Assembly (NCBI RefSeq): GCF_019430885.1
Contig: NZ_JAHYBZ010000001.1
Coordinates: forward strand, 248,001 to 312,000
DNA length: 64,000 nt
Direction: 5' to 3'
Origin: Roseomonas alba
GTDB taxonomy: Bacteria; Pseudomonadota; Alphaproteobacteria; Acetobacterales; Acetobacteraceae
Shown: piece by piece, positions 35,561-44,947 of the stretch
Layout of the letters: every line of letters starts with the position of its first letter
Position numbering within the stretch: position 1 is the stretch's first letter
Position numbers and translations under genes: made by a program
Notes under the pieces: model-generated
Databases searched by the model: none
What the model was told of the DNA's origin: nothing
Seen by the model: only the letters and a program-made list of their open reading frames with translations

Positions 35561-38500
35561 GTGAGGCGGGCCGCAGGTCAAGCCGGGCGCTGGCTGAGCC
35601 GCCTGCTGCGCATGGTCCTTGCCGTCGCGATGCTGGCGGGGATCGGCCTCGCCGCCCTGGCTTGGCGGCTCCAGGAAGGGCCTTTGCCGCTCCCCATGCT
35701 GGCGCGGGAACTCGAGAAAGCCTTCGATACGGGGCGCGACGGCGCGCGGCTCCAGATCGGCGAGGTCGCCATCGCCTGGGCGGGCTGGCGCGAGGGCCAG
35801 CGTTCGCCGATCGAACTGACCATGCGACAGGTCGAAGCCATCGGTGCCGACGGCGTGATGCATGCCGACCTGCCCGATGCGACTCTGTCGTTGTCTCCGG
35901 CGTGGCTGCTGCGCGGCGTGCTGGCGCCGCGGGCGCTGACGGTGAGCGGGCTGACGTTGCGCGCGACGCGGTCGGAGGATGGGACGCTCAGCCTCGACCT
36001 GCGCCGAGGCGATACCGAGGCCGCGGCAGCAGGGGAGGAGCCACCGGCGGGCGAAGCCTCGCCGTTGCTCGATCTCGCAGCCCAGCTCATGCGCCCGCCC
36101 TCCGACGATGCGCCGCTGTCGGCCTTGCGGTCGGTGCGGCTGAGCGACACGCGGCTGATCGTGGTGGATCGGCAACTCGGCCGGTCTTGGACGGCGGAGA
36201 TCGACGCCCTGGCGCTGACCCGCCGCGCCGGCGGGGGGATCGACCTCGCCGGCAGTGGGGGGCTGGCGCTGGGTGCGGAGCGGCTGGGGCTGCGGGTCGC
36301 CGGAACGATCGACGGCGCGACGGGGCGCGGCCGGGCGACCGTTACCGTCCCGACAGTGCGGCCGGCAGCACTGGCGCGCAATGCGCCGCGCCTTGCCCCG
36401 CTCGCCATGATCGACGCGCCGGCGACGCTTGCGGTCGATGTGCAGCTTGACGGGCTGCGCATCCCCAGCATGGCACTGGCGCGGCTGCGCATCGGCCCGG
36501 GGGCGATCGACCTCGGGGCCAAGGGGCGCATCGCGCTGGCCTCGCTCGAGGCCGACGTGACGCTGGAGGAGGAGACGCTGCGCATCGAGCGCGCGGTGCT
36601 GCATCCTGCCCAGCCCTCGGTGCTGCGCGCCGCAGCCGCCGCGCCGACCATCACCGGCCAGGCCGAGGCGCGCCGCGCCGGGGCCCAATGGCGGATCGAA
36701 GCGCAGTTCGGCCTCGATCAGGTGGCTGCGGCCGACCTCGGATTCTATTGGCCCGCCGGCATCGCCCGCGGGGCGCGGGAATGGCTGACTGAGAACCTGA
36801 CCGACGGTGTCGCGCGCGACGGCAACTGGCGGCTGACCGCAACAGTGGACCCCGCCACCGGAGCCTTTGCCCTTGCGAGCCTGGACGGCACGCTGGACGC
36901 CGAGGGGCTCGAGGTCCACTGGCTGCGCCCCATTCCGCCGGCGGCCCATGCGAATGGCCGCGCGCGCTTCGGCCTCGATGCCATCGAGATCGACCTGACC
37001 GGTGGCAACCAGTCCGGCACGGCCATCGAGGTGCGCGAGGGCAAGGTGCGCATCGGCTTCACCACCGACCCCGAGATCGCGGAAATCGAACTCGTTGTCG
37101 GCGGGCCGGCCGCCGATGTCTGGGCGCTGCTGCGCCAGCCGCGACTCGGCCTGTTCCGGTCGCGCCCGCCGCCGGTCGATTCCGTGACGGGCACGCTGCG
37201 GGAAGGGCGACTGTCGCTCGGCTTCCCCATGATCGCGGAACTGCCGATCGAGGCGATGCGGATTTCGGCGACCGGCCGGGCCGCCGATATCCGCATCCCG
37301 CGCCTGGTGCTGGGCAAGGACCTCGAACGCGGTGCCTTCGACTTCACCGCCGATCCGCAGGGGCTGCGGGTGAACGGAACGGCGACGGTGCAAGGCATCG
37401 CCGTTCGCATCCAGCAGACCGCCGATTTCCGCAACGGCCCAGCGAACCAGGTGGTGTCGCGCGAAACCGTGACGGGCCGCGCCGAGGTGGGCCAGATCGC
37501 CGCCTTCGGCCTCGATCCGCGGCCCTTCGTCACCGGCGCGGTCGGGCTCGACATCCGCAATGAGACGCGGCGGAACGGCCAGGGGCGGGTACAGCTCCGC
37601 ACCGATCTGCGCGATGCCCGCCTGTCCATCGACGCCCTGGCATGGGCGAAGCCGCCAGGTGTGGCGGGTCAGGGTGAAGCGACCTTCGTGCTGGCGAACG
37701 GGCAGCTCACCGCCATCGACGGCATCCGCGTCGAGACGGCCGATGCCCAGATGCGCGGCCGCGGCACGCAGCTTCGCCGCAACATGCCCCGGCGCATCGA
37801 GATCCAGCAGGCCCATCTCGGGCGCAGCCGATTCAGCGGGGAGCTCGTCCCGCCGGAGGGCCCCGGCGGGGATTGGACCATCGCCATGCGTGGGCCGGTG
37901 CTCGACATCGCGCCGGTGTTGGCGCGCAGCGGCAGCGCGGCCGAAGGCGAGGCGGGCGGGGATGACGGCGCTGGTGTTTCGCTCGAGGCCCATTTCGATC
38001 GCGTGCTTCTGCAGGGGGATGCGGCGCTGTCGGGCATTACCGCGACGCTCGGTGTGAATGGCCGGGGCCTGCTCGCCGCCGCGCAGGTCCGTGGCCGGGT
38101 GGTCGGCGGCGGAAGCCTCGATCTCAGCGTCGCGCCGCAGCTTGGCAGGCGGCGCCTGCGGCTGACCAGCGACAATGGCGGCGCGCTGCTGCGTGCCTTC
38201 GGCGTGCTGCGCACGATCCAGGGGGGGCGCCTGTCGGTCGATGCGACCTACGCCCATGACCGGTCGGGCGCGCCCCTGGCCGGAACGGCGGAACTCGAGG
38301 AATTCGCCGTGGAGAACGCGCCGGCCGTGGGCAAGCTGCTGCAGGCCATGTCGGTCTTCGGTGTCTTCGAGGCATTGTCCGGCCAGGGCCTCACCTTCGC
38401 CAGCCTGACCGCGCCCTTCACCCTGACGCCCGAGGCGCTGGTGCTGGATGATGCGCGGGCCTTCTCCATGTCGCTGGGGCTGACGGCGCGCGGGCGGATC

Positions 38501-38776
38501 GACCGGCGGCGCGACGCGATCGACATGGAGGGCACCATCGTGCCGGCCTATGTCTTCAACTCGCTGCTGGGGCGCATTCCGCTGCTGGGGCGGATCTTCA
38601 GCCCGGAGCAGGGTGGCGGGCTCTTCGCCGCCACCTATCGTATCCGCGGGCCGCTCGCCGATCCGGCGGTCAGTGTCAATCCGCTGGCGGCGCTGACGCC
38701 GGGTTTCCTGCGCGGGATCTTCGGCATCGGACAGGATTCGGCGACCGACGCGCCGCCGCAGCCCGGCCGCCGGTAG
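35561..38776 (+). CDS. AsmA-like / DUF3971 large envelope protein (YhdP-type)
   Basis: A 1071-residue protein with one N-terminal membrane anchor (LSRLLRMVLAVAMLAGIGLAALAW, about 14-37) preceded by Arg residues. A long periplasmic beta-rich region and a C-terminal AsmA-like segment follow (GGRLSVDATYAH...GTAELEEFAVENAPAVGKLLQAMSVFGVFEALSGQGLTF). YhdP, TamB and AsmA are bridge-like proteins that move phospholipids between inner and outer membranes. GTG 35561 is assumed; ATG 35612 is an alternative that would remove most of the positive N terminus. Confidence 0.8.
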   Translation: MRRAAGQAGRWLSRLLRMVLAVAMLAGIGLAALAWRLQEGPLPLPMLARELEKAFDTGRDGARLQIGEVAIAWAGWREGQRSPIELTMRQVEAIGADGVMHADLPDATLSLSPAWLLRGVLAPRALTVSGLTLRATRSEDGTLSLDLRRGDTEAAAAGEEPPAGEASPLLDLAAQLMRPPSDDAPLSALRSVRLSDTRLIVVDRQLGRSWTAEIDALALTRRAGGGIDLAGSGGLALGAERLGLRVAGTIDGATGRGRATVTVPTVRPAALARNAPRLAPLAMIDAPATLAVDVQLDGLRIPSMALARLRIGPGAIDLGAKGRIALASLEADVTLEEETLRIERAVLHPAQPSVLRAAAAAPTITGQAEARRAGAQWRIEAQFGLDQVAAADLGFYWPAGIARGAREWLTENLTDGVARDGNWRLTATVDPATGAFALASLDGTLDAEGLEVHWLRPIPPAAHANGRARFGLDAIEIDLTGGNQSGTAIEVREGKVRIGFTTDPEIAEIELVVGGPAADVWALLRQPRLGLFRSRPPPVDSVTGTLREGRLSLGFPMIAELPIEAMRISATGRAADIRIPRLVLGKDLERGAFDFTADPQGLRVNGTATVQGIAVRIQQTADFRNGPANQVVSRETVTGRAEVGQIAAFGLDPRPFVTGAVGLDIRNETRRNGQGRVQLRTDLRDARLSIDALAWAKPPGVAGQGEATFVLANGQLTAIDGIRVETADAQMRGRGTQLRRNMPRRIEIQQAHLGRSRFSGELVPPEGPGGDWTIAMRGPVLDIAPVLARSGSAAEGEAGGDDGAGVSLEAHFDRVLLQGDAALSGITATLGVNGRGLLAAAQVRGRVVGGGSLDLSVAPQLGRRRLRLTSDNGGALLRAFGVLRTIQGGRLSVDATYAHDRSGAPLAGTAELEEFAVENAPAVGKLLQAMSVFGVFEALSGQGLTFASLTAPFTLTPEALVLDDARAFSMSLGLTARGRIDRRRDAIDMEGTIVPAYVFNSLLGRIPLLGRIFSPEQGGGLFAATYRIRGPLADPAVSVNPLAALTPGFLRGIFGIGQDSATDAPPQPGRR

Positions 38777-38828
38777 TCGACGCGACGGCGCTTCGATAGG
38801 CTGTGCGCCGCAGCATGAGGAGCAGGAC

Positions 38829-40130
38829 ATGAGCGGCATCACGAAGAGCGCGGAAGAACTGGCGCTGATGGAGGCCGCGAAGCGCGTCCTGCCCGGCGGT
38901 GGGCTGGGCAATTTCCCCGCCGACATCGTGGTGCGCTCGGGCAAGGGCGGGCATGTGCAGGATGTGTCGGGCAACGACTACATCGACTTTCTGCTCGGCT
39001 CCGGCCCGATGTTCATCGGCCATTGCCATCCCAAGGTGGATGCGGCGGTGATCGAGCAGGTCGGGAAGGGCTCGACCTTCTTCGCCGACAATGAGCACGG
39101 CATCCGCCTGGCCGAGGCGATCGTCGACGCGGTGCCCTGTGCGGAGAAGGTGCGCTTCCTCTCCTCCGGCACCGAGGCGGATTTCTATGCCATGCGCCTC
39201 GCCCGGGCGTATCGCGGCAAGCCCAAGATCGTGAAGTTCGAGGGCGGCTACCACGGCATGTCGGACTGGGCGCTGATGTCGCTGGCGCCGAAGCGCCTCG
39301 CGAACTTCCCCGCCGCCGTGCCCGACAGCCCCGGCATTCCCGAATCGGTCCGCTCCGAGGTGCTGGTCGCCCCCTTCAACGACATCGACGCCGCCGTGAA
39401 GCTGATCGAGGCGCATCAGGATGAGATCGGCGGCGTCATCATGGAGCCGCTGCAGCGCCTGATCCCGCCCAAGCCCGGCTTCCTGGCCGCGGTGCGCGAG
39501 GTGACCGCCCGGCTCGGCATTCCGCTGATCTTCGACGAGGTGGTGACCGGCTTCCGCTTCTCCCTGGGCGGCGCGCAGCAATTCTATGGCGTGACGCCGG
39601 ATATCTGCACGATGGGCAAGATCATCGGCGGCGGCTACGCGCTGTCCGCGATCGGCGGCAAGGCCGAGATCATGGCCCTGTTCGACAAGGCGGCGGTCGG
39701 CGAGGAGCGTTTCCTCACCCAGGTCGGCACGTTGTCCGGCAATCCGGTCGCCGCCGCGGCGGGCCTCGCGACCATCGAGGTGCTGCGCGAGCCCGGTACC
39801 TATGACGCGGTCTTCGCCACCGGCCGCTCGCTGATGGACGGGCTGACGACGCTGATCGCCGAAGCCGGCATCCCGGCGCAGTGCCTGGGCGAGCCGGTGC
39901 TCTTCGATGTCGTCTATGCCGATGGGGACTTGCGCGACTATCGCGCCCTGCTGCGCCAGGACGCGGCGATGCAGAAGCACGTCAACACCACGCTGCGCAG
40001 CCGCGGCATCCTGAAGGGCGACAGCAAGTACTACGTCTCGACCGCGCATACGGCCGAGGATGTGGCGCAGACCCTCGACGCCTTCCGTGCCGCCATGCGG
40101 TCCCTGCCGGCCAGCCGCAAAGTCGCCTGA
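38829..40130 (+). CDS. Class III aminotransferase (glutamate-1-semialdehyde 2,1-aminomutase-like)
   Basis: A 433-residue PLP enzyme. It has LPGGGLGNFPADIVVRSGKGGHVQDVSGNDYIDFLLGSGPMFIGHCHP near the N terminus, then SSGTEADFYAMRLARAY, KFEGGYHGM, IFDEVVTGFR and the PLP lysine in MGKIIGGGYALSAIGG. The layout follows HemL, but divergences from HemL's usual motifs and its context suggest another aminotransferase of the same subgroup, with tetrapyrrole synthesis unproven. The start has GGAGCAGG upstream. A strong hairpin follows the stop. Confidence 0.82.
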   Translation: MSGITKSAEELALMEAAKRVLPGGGLGNFPADIVVRSGKGGHVQDVSGNDYIDFLLGSGPMFIGHCHPKVDAAVIEQVGKGSTFFADNEHGIRLAEAIVDAVPCAEKVRFLSSGTEADFYAMRLARAYRGKPKIVKFEGGYHGMSDWALMSLAPKRLANFPAAVPDSPGIPESVRSEVLVAPFNDIDAAVKLIEAHQDEIGGVIMEPLQRLIPPKPGFLAAVREVTARLGIPLIFDEVVTGFRFSLGGAQQFYGVTPDICTMGKIIGGGYALSAIGGKAEIMALFDKAAVGEERFLTQVGTLSGNPVAAAAGLATIEVLREPGTYDAVFATGRSLMDGLTTLIAEAGIPAQCLGEPVLFDVVYADGDLRDYRALLRQDAAMQKHVNTTLRSRGILKGDSKYYVSTAHTAEDVAQTLDAFRAAMRSLPASRKVA

Positions 40131-40144
40131 CAGGCTTGACGGAT

Positions 40145-40168
40145 GGGCCTGCTGGCCTCAGCAGGCCC
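40145..40168 (+). terminator. Strong hairpin between aminotransferase and chorismate mutase genes
   Basis: GGGCCTGCTG-GCCT-CAGCAGGCCC, a perfect 10-bp stem, 15 bp after the aminotransferase stop and 30 bp before the next start. No U-tract, so attenuation, 3'-end protection or termination are all possible. Confidence 0.5.
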
Positions 40169-40197
40169 GTCCCACGCGACCGGAGGGGGAAACACGC

Positions 40198-40506
40198 ATG
40201 GCCGAGAGCCAGGACGAAGCGCGGCAGGAACTGCTCGCGATGCGCAAGACCATCGACAACATCGATGCGGCGATGATCCACATGCTGGCGGAACGCTTCC
40301 GCTGCACCCAGCGTGTCGGCGCGCTGAAGGCGAAGCACGCCATGCCGCCCGCCGACCCGAAGCGCGAGGAACAGCAGGTCGCGCGGCTGCGGGACCTGGC
40401 CAAGGTCGCGGACCTCGATCCGGAATTCGCCGAGAAGTATCTCGCCTTCGTCATCCGCGAGGTGATCCGCCATCACGAGGCCTTCCCGCGCGCGCCGAAG
40501 GCGTGA
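40198..40506 (+). CDS. Chorismate mutase (AroQ type II)
   Basis: A 102-residue all-helical chorismate mutase, converting chorismate to prephenate for Phe/Tyr synthesis. Typical motifs: MRKTIDNIDAAMIHMLAERFRCTQRVGALKAKH, with the active-site Arg and Lys of helix 1 and its continuation, then KREEQQVARLRDLAK and the C-terminal helix FVIREVIRHHE. The ATG at 40198 has GGAGGGGG upstream. A longer in-frame extension (to 40060) is the overlapping end of the previous gene and is not real. Confidence 0.88.
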   Translation: MAESQDEARQELLAMRKTIDNIDAAMIHMLAERFRCTQRVGALKAKHAMPPADPKREEQQVARLRDLAKVADLDPEFAEKYLAFVIREVIRHHEAFPRAPKA

Positions 40507-40730
40507 TGTGGGGAGGGGCGCCCCGGAAGGACGCAGCCGCGGCAGGCGAAGGCCGCGGGGGACAGTGCCGGGATCTTGTCCGGGCGTGATGCCGATGCCG
40601 CATACCATGGACGCGCGCCGTCGCTCGGGACCTTTGGCCGGTCGGCGTTCCTGACCACGTCGAAACCTCCGCCGTCGCGTTGCGGGGGCGCCGGTCCATC
40701 GGCGCGAAGACATGGCGGGCGATGGCGAAT

Positions 40731-40788
40731 GGAGAGGGGCGCCGCCCCTCTCCAAACCTCACCCCGCCAAAGGCCGAAGGGCCCTTGG
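40731..40788. repeat. Composite palindrome, GGAGAGGGGC plus CCAAAGGCC modules
   Basis: GGAGAGGGGC-GCC-GCCCCTCTCC (40731-40753), then a CCAAAGGCC / GGCCCTTGG module with one mismatch followed by AAACC. Order and linker match the family found at 14.8 and 25.7-25.9 kb in opposite orientation. Confidence 0.7.
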
Positions 40789-40908
40789 AAACCTTCACCT
40801 GGCGTCGCGCGCCGCTGGCAGACTGGAATGCCGAGGCCCGCTTCTGCACCCGAAACGCGCCGGGAGGGCATGGAATGACCCCGCCGCCCGGCACCAGCAG
40901 AATGCGTT

Positions 40909-40960
40909 CCAGGGGATCCAATCCCCTGGCGGGCTGATTCGGAGGGGCGGCGCCCCTCCG
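40909..40960. repeat. Pair of intergenic palindromes
   Basis: CCAGGGGAT-CCA-ATCCCCTGG (40909-40929) and CGGAGGGGC-GGC-GCCCCTCCG (40940-40960), 10 bp apart. This is the reverse order of the pair at 14611-14662. Confidence 0.7.
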
Positions 40961-41122
40961 ATGGCTGCCGCAGCGGAAGCGGGCAAACAACCACCACCAA
41001 GGCCCTTCGGCCTGTGCCGGGACAGTCGGTCCGGAGATGGGCAGGAACCCTCCCCGTCGCGCGCGGCGCGGGCTTCTACCCCGGCACCACGCGGCGTATC
41101 GCCACGTGGTGCCGTGTTGATC

Positions 41123-44110
41123 TCAGCGGCGCCACCAGCCTTGCCGCTTCGGCCGGTCCGGCGTCGCTTCGCTGTCGAGGAGCACGGGCTGGATCGGCGC
41201 GCCGACTACCGGCTCCACCGGGCCTGCCTCCGTGGCAGCCGGGACCGGTTCGGCCGCGGCGGGCTCGGGTTCCGGCACGCTGGCAGGCTCCGGCTCCGGC
41301 TCCGGCGCGGCGGGTTCGGCCGCAGCGATAGGGGCGGGTTCGGGTTCCGGCTCAGGGGGACGGGCCACCGGCACTTCGGGTACGGCTTCGGCCGCCACGG
41401 GCTCGGATACCGGAGCAGCTTCGGCGGCCGGCGCTTCAGCCACGGGGGGCGCGACGCGCGCGGGGCGAGGCGCGGTCGCGGCACGCTCGGCAGCGGCCTC
41501 GGCCGCTTCCATCGCCTCGAAGATGTCGTCGATCTGGCCCGCGAAGGGGTCGGCCGGCGTCGGGCCGCTGTAGCGCGACGGGGCAGGGGCGGGCACCGGG
41601 GCGGGGGCCTCGGCTTCCTCCTCGACACCCGCCATCAGGTCGGGCGTCGTGCCGTCATCGCGCCGACGACGACCACCACGACGGCCGCGGCGGCGGCGGC
41701 GGGCCTCGCCCTCAGCCGTATCGGCCGCTGCAGCGTCGGCCGTCTCGGCCGCCTCGGATGCCTCGCCGGCCTCCATGGGCTCGACGGGTTCACCGGCCTC
41801 GGCCTGCTCGGTGCCCTCATCGGCCTCGACCTCGCCCTCGCCCTCGGCGTCGCCGTCTGGGCCCTCGCCATCCTCGCCACCCGCAGCCGCATCGCGGCCG
41901 TCCTCGCGGCGACCGCCACGGCGACGGCGGCGGCGGCGGCGGCGGCGCTCGCCCTCCTCGGCGGTTTCCTCACCGGCGCGGCGGGGAGTGGCCTCGGCCG
42001 CCTCTTCGCTGTCCTCGGCCTCCTCGACGTCTTCCTCGGCCTCGACCGGCTCCGGCGCGTAGTCCATGCGCAGGGCGGAGGGCGCGGCAGGGATGGCGGC
42101 CGGCTCGGCGGCGCGCAGGCGTTCGATCTTCAGCGCCGGTGGGATCAGCGCATCGTCGGGTTCGAACATCACCGACATGCCGAAGCGGGCTTCGAGCTCC
42201 GCCAGGCGGTCGCGCTTGCGGTTCAGCAGCCACAGCGCGACGGGGCTTGCGACATGCACGCAGATCTCGGCGGCGCGGCGCTTCGCGCCCTCCTCCTCGA
42301 TCGCGCGCAGCACCTGCAGGGCACTGCTCTCGACGCTGCGGACGGTGCCGCGGCCCTGGCAATGCGGGCAGGTGACGAAGGTCTGTTCGGCGATGGACGG
42401 GCGCAGCCGCTGGCGCGACATCTCCAGCAGGCCGAAATGGCTGATGCGGCCGACCTGGATGCGCGCGCGGTCGTGCTTCAGCGCCTCCTTCAGGCGCCGT
42501 TCGACCATGCCGTCATGCTTGGACGACTCCATGTCGATGAAGTCGATGACGATCAGGCCGGCGAGGTCGCGCAGGCGAAGCTGCCGGGCGATCTCGTCCG
42601 AGGCTTCGAGGTTGGTGCGCAGCGCGGTGTCCTCGATGTGCCGGTCGCGCGTCGCGCGGCCCGAATTCACGTCGATGGCGACCAGCGCCTCGGTCTGGTT
42701 GATGACGATGTAGCCGCCCGACTTGAGCTGCACGACCGGCGAATGCATCGCGTCGAGCTGCGCATCGACATTGTGCCGGGCGAACAGCGGCACCGCCTCG
42801 CGATGCATGCGGATGCGGCCGGAGCTCTGCGGCATCAGCATGCGCATGAATTCGCGCGCCTGGCCGTAGGCGTCGTCGCCCTCGACGACGACTTCCTCGA
42901 TGTCGCGGCCGTAGACGTCGCGGATCGACCGCTTGATGAGGTCCGCTTCCTCATAGATCAGCGCGGGGGCGGTGGAGGCGAGCGTCCGTTCGCGGATGCT
43001 GTCCCACAGCCGCAGCAGGTATTCGCAGTCGCGCTTGATTTCGGGCTTGGGGCGCTGCGCGCCGGCGGTGCGCACGATCAGCGACATGCCGTCGGGCAGG
43101 CTCATCTCCTCGACGACCTCGCGCAGGCGCTTGCGGTCGGCGGCGGAGGTGATCTTTCGGGAGACGCCGCCGCCGCGCGGGGAATTCGGCATCAGCACGG
43201 AGAAGCGGCCGGCGAGCGAGATGTAGCTGGTCAGCGCCGCACCCTTGCCGCCGCGCTCCTCCTTGACGACCTGCACCAGCATGATCTGCCGGCGCTTGAT
43301 GACTTCCTGGATCTTGTAGTGGCGCAGGAAGCGGGGCGGGATGCGGCGCTCGCGGCGGTCTTCCTCGCTTTCCGGCGGCAGGTCCTCGCCGCCGATCGTC
43401 TCGGGCGGCGGGGCTTCCTCGGCGGGAAGGCTCTCGACGCGGCTGATCTCCTCGGCCTCGCTTTCGGCGACGGCAGGCTCGCCCTCGGCGGTGACGGGCT
43501 CGGCCTCGGTGGCGGCTTCGACGGCGGCGGGCAGCACCTCGGCGGGCGCGACGGCATCCGCCAGGACGACGGGTTCGGCCTCGGGCGCCGTGTCGGCCGC
43601 GCCCTCCGCCGGCGCCTCCTCGATGGTCATGCCGGCATCCGGCGTGCCGGTGATGCGCTCCTCGGCCATGTCGAGCGCCTGGGCGGCCGGCGCCGGCGCA
43701 TCTTCCGCCGGGGCTTCGGTGGCATCCTCGGCCGGCGTCCAGCCCTCATTGCCCTCGCCGTTCCAGTCGGCGCGGTCCATGGCGGATTCGGGCGGGAGGT
43801 CGTCCTCCTCCTCCGCGCGGGCATCCTCCGCCTGCATCTCGATCAGGCGCTGCCGGTCGGCGATGGGGATCTGGTAGTAGTCGGGGTGGATTTCGCCGAA
43901 GGCGAGGAAGCCGTGGCGATTGCCGCCATATTCGACGAAGGCGGCCTGAAGGCTGGGTTCGACCCGCACCACCTTGGCCAGGTAGATGTTACCCTTCAGC
44001 GGCTTGCGGGTGGCGGTCTCGAGGTCGAATTCCTCGACGCGGTTGCCGTCCAGCACCACCACCCGTGTTTCCTCGGGGTGGGATGCGTCGATCAGCATGC
44101 GCTTGGTCAT
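41123..44110 (-). CDS. rne: Ribonuclease E/G
   Basis: A 995-residue RNase E, the main endoribonuclease for mRNA decay and rRNA processing. MTKRMLIDASHPEETRVVVLDGNRVEEFD opens the protein. The S1 domain (GNIYLAKVVRVEPSLQAAFVEYGGNRHGFL) is split by an acidic, Ala/Pro/Glu-rich insertion (about 81-255), a feature of alphaproteobacterial enzymes. The catalytic Asp region includes VIDFIDMES, and the Zn-link is CPHCQGRG. The C-terminal 400 residues are low-complexity, with a 10-residue Arg run and acidic and Pro-rich tracts for partners and RNA. ATG 44110 is the family start; a longer upstream frame is leader. Confidence 0.95.
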   Translation of the reverse strand: MTKRMLIDASHPEETRVVVLDGNRVEEFDLETATRKPLKGNIYLAKVVRVEPSLQAAFVEYGGNRHGFLAFGEIHPDYYQIPIADRQRLIEMQAEDARAEEEDDLPPESAMDRADWNGEGNEGWTPAEDATEAPAEDAPAPAAQALDMAEERITGTPDAGMTIEEAPAEGAADTAPEAEPVVLADAVAPAEVLPAAVEAATEAEPVTAEGEPAVAESEAEEISRVESLPAEEAPPPETIGGEDLPPESEEDRRERRIPPRFLRHYKIQEVIKRRQIMLVQVVKEERGGKGAALTSYISLAGRFSVLMPNSPRGGGVSRKITSAADRKRLREVVEEMSLPDGMSLIVRTAGAQRPKPEIKRDCEYLLRLWDSIRERTLASTAPALIYEEADLIKRSIRDVYGRDIEEVVVEGDDAYGQAREFMRMLMPQSSGRIRMHREAVPLFARHNVDAQLDAMHSPVVQLKSGGYIVINQTEALVAIDVNSGRATRDRHIEDTALRTNLEASDEIARQLRLRDLAGLIVIDFIDMESSKHDGMVERRLKEALKHDRARIQVGRISHFGLLEMSRQRLRPSIAEQTFVTCPHCQGRGTVRSVESSALQVLRAIEEEGAKRRAAEICVHVASPVALWLLNRKRDRLAELEARFGMSVMFEPDDALIPPALKIERLRAAEPAAIPAAPSALRMDYAPEPVEAEEDVEEAEDSEEAAEATPRRAGEETAEEGERRRRRRRRRRGGRREDGRDAAAGGEDGEGPDGDAEGEGEVEADEGTEQAEAGEPVEPMEAGEASEAAETADAAAADTAEGEARRRRRGRRGGRRRRDDGTTPDLMAGVEEEAEAPAPVPAPAPSRYSGPTPADPFAGQIDDIFEAMEAAEAAAERAATAPRPARVAPPVAEAPAAEAAPVSEPVAAEAVPEVPVARPPEPEPEPAPIAAAEPAAPEPEPEPASVPEPEPAAAEPVPAATEAGPVEPVVGAPIQPVLLDSEATPDRPKRQGWWRR

Positions 44111-44604
44111 GGGCGTCGGAACTCCGCGCCGCGGCTGGGCCGCCGGCGCAACGGAATGGCGGGGCCCGGGCTTGGAACGGAATCGCGGCGCTGCGTCGTC
44201 AGGCATGCGGCGGCGAACATCCTCGCTCGGTGGACCGCATACCGCAGGCATAGCGGTACGGGCCCGGGGTGGGCGCGCCTGGTCTCTGCCCCGGAAACCC
44301 TTGAACGGCCGCGCAAAGCGCGGTGGTCCCAGGCACGGGCGGGCCGGCGACGCGGTGCGGAGGTCCGGCTGCCGGCTGGGGGCGGTCCGGATCATGCGCG
44401 CACCCGTCTCCGCGCTGGCGGAACCGGTAGGAGGGCACCCGGCTGATCCACGGAAAGGCGCGGGAGGCATGATCGCCATCCCGGCTCCAGGCCAGGTTCC
44501 CGATCAGTCGCGCCGGTCGCACGCCCTGGCCTTGAGCCCCGGGGTCACGCGCCGGGCGATCCTGCCCGGATATCCGCCCGCAGCGTTTGCCGCCGGGGCG
44601 ATGC

Positions 44605-44633
44605 ACCATAATCGTCACAGGAGGGCGCCACAA
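44605..44633 (-). promoter_or_regulatory. Predicted sigma-70-type promoter for rne
   Basis: On the minus strand TTGTGG (44633-44628), a 17-bp spacer and TATGGT (44610-44605). It is the best hexamer pair I see in this gene-free stretch, pointing toward rne. Confidence 0.4.
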
Positions 44634-44773
44634 GGCCGACCGTTACACTCTTCCGTCGCTTCCCCGATGGCACGGCGGGCATCGGCCGATGGCGTCCGTC
44701 ACGGGCCATCCCGGTCCGATGATCGGAGGCGCGCTGCGCCATGCGCGCGAAGATGCGGCACTGACGGAGATGG

Positions 44774-44839
44774 AGAGGGGCAAAGCCCCCCGTCGCGTCG
44801 CGTGCCTCACCTTCGTCTCCATGAGGCTCCGCCCCTCTC
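44774..44839. repeat. Degenerate member of the GGAGGGGC palindrome family
   Basis: GAGAGGGGC-AAA-GCCCC begins at 44774. A second GCCCCTCTC complement lies at 44831-44839, so either a short or a long stem can form. Confidence 0.5.
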
Positions 44840-44947
44840 GGTTCCGCAGGTCAGGACATGGGCGCGCTGGCATCTGACGACGAGCGAAGTGCCCCGCCCC
44901 GACCCCGCTGGCCCATCAGTGTGCGAAACGGGCGGCCCGTGCCGCCC

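Larger units (their letters stand above)
40507..41122. other. Gene-free convergent region with several palindromes
   Basis: 616 bp between chorismate mutase (+) and rne (-). No plausible gene: small open frames on both strands are GC-driven. It contains palindromes at 40731-40753, 40768-40788 (imperfect CCAAAGGCC module), 40909-40929 and 40940-40960. Confidence 0.65.
44111..44947 (-). other. Long gene-free region including the probable rne leader
   Basis: 837 bp without a convincing gene between bpt and rne, both on the minus strand. If the promoter proposed at 44605-44633 is used, the rne 5' untranslated leader would be about 490 nt. In E. coli a 361-nt rne leader mediates feedback control by RNase E, so a similar role is plausible. 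A GC-rich stem involving 44774-44839 lies upstream of that promoter. Confidence 0.45.

Noticed and set aside
32529..38974. Very long open frames opposite glnE (+) and opposite the AsmA-like gene (-)
   Set aside because: Both follow the codon periodicity of the true genes and show no domains; the annotated frames match families.
41929..41950. CGG/GCC triplet run as a possible regulatory microsatellite
   Set aside because: It lies in rne and encodes the Arg run of the RNA-binding C-terminal region, a normal feature of RNase E.
40712..44446. 1244-codon open frame on the + strand opposite rne
   Set aside because: It is a GC-driven shadow; rne on the minus strand has all expected catalytic and zinc motifs, while the + frame is low-complexity with no recognisable domain.
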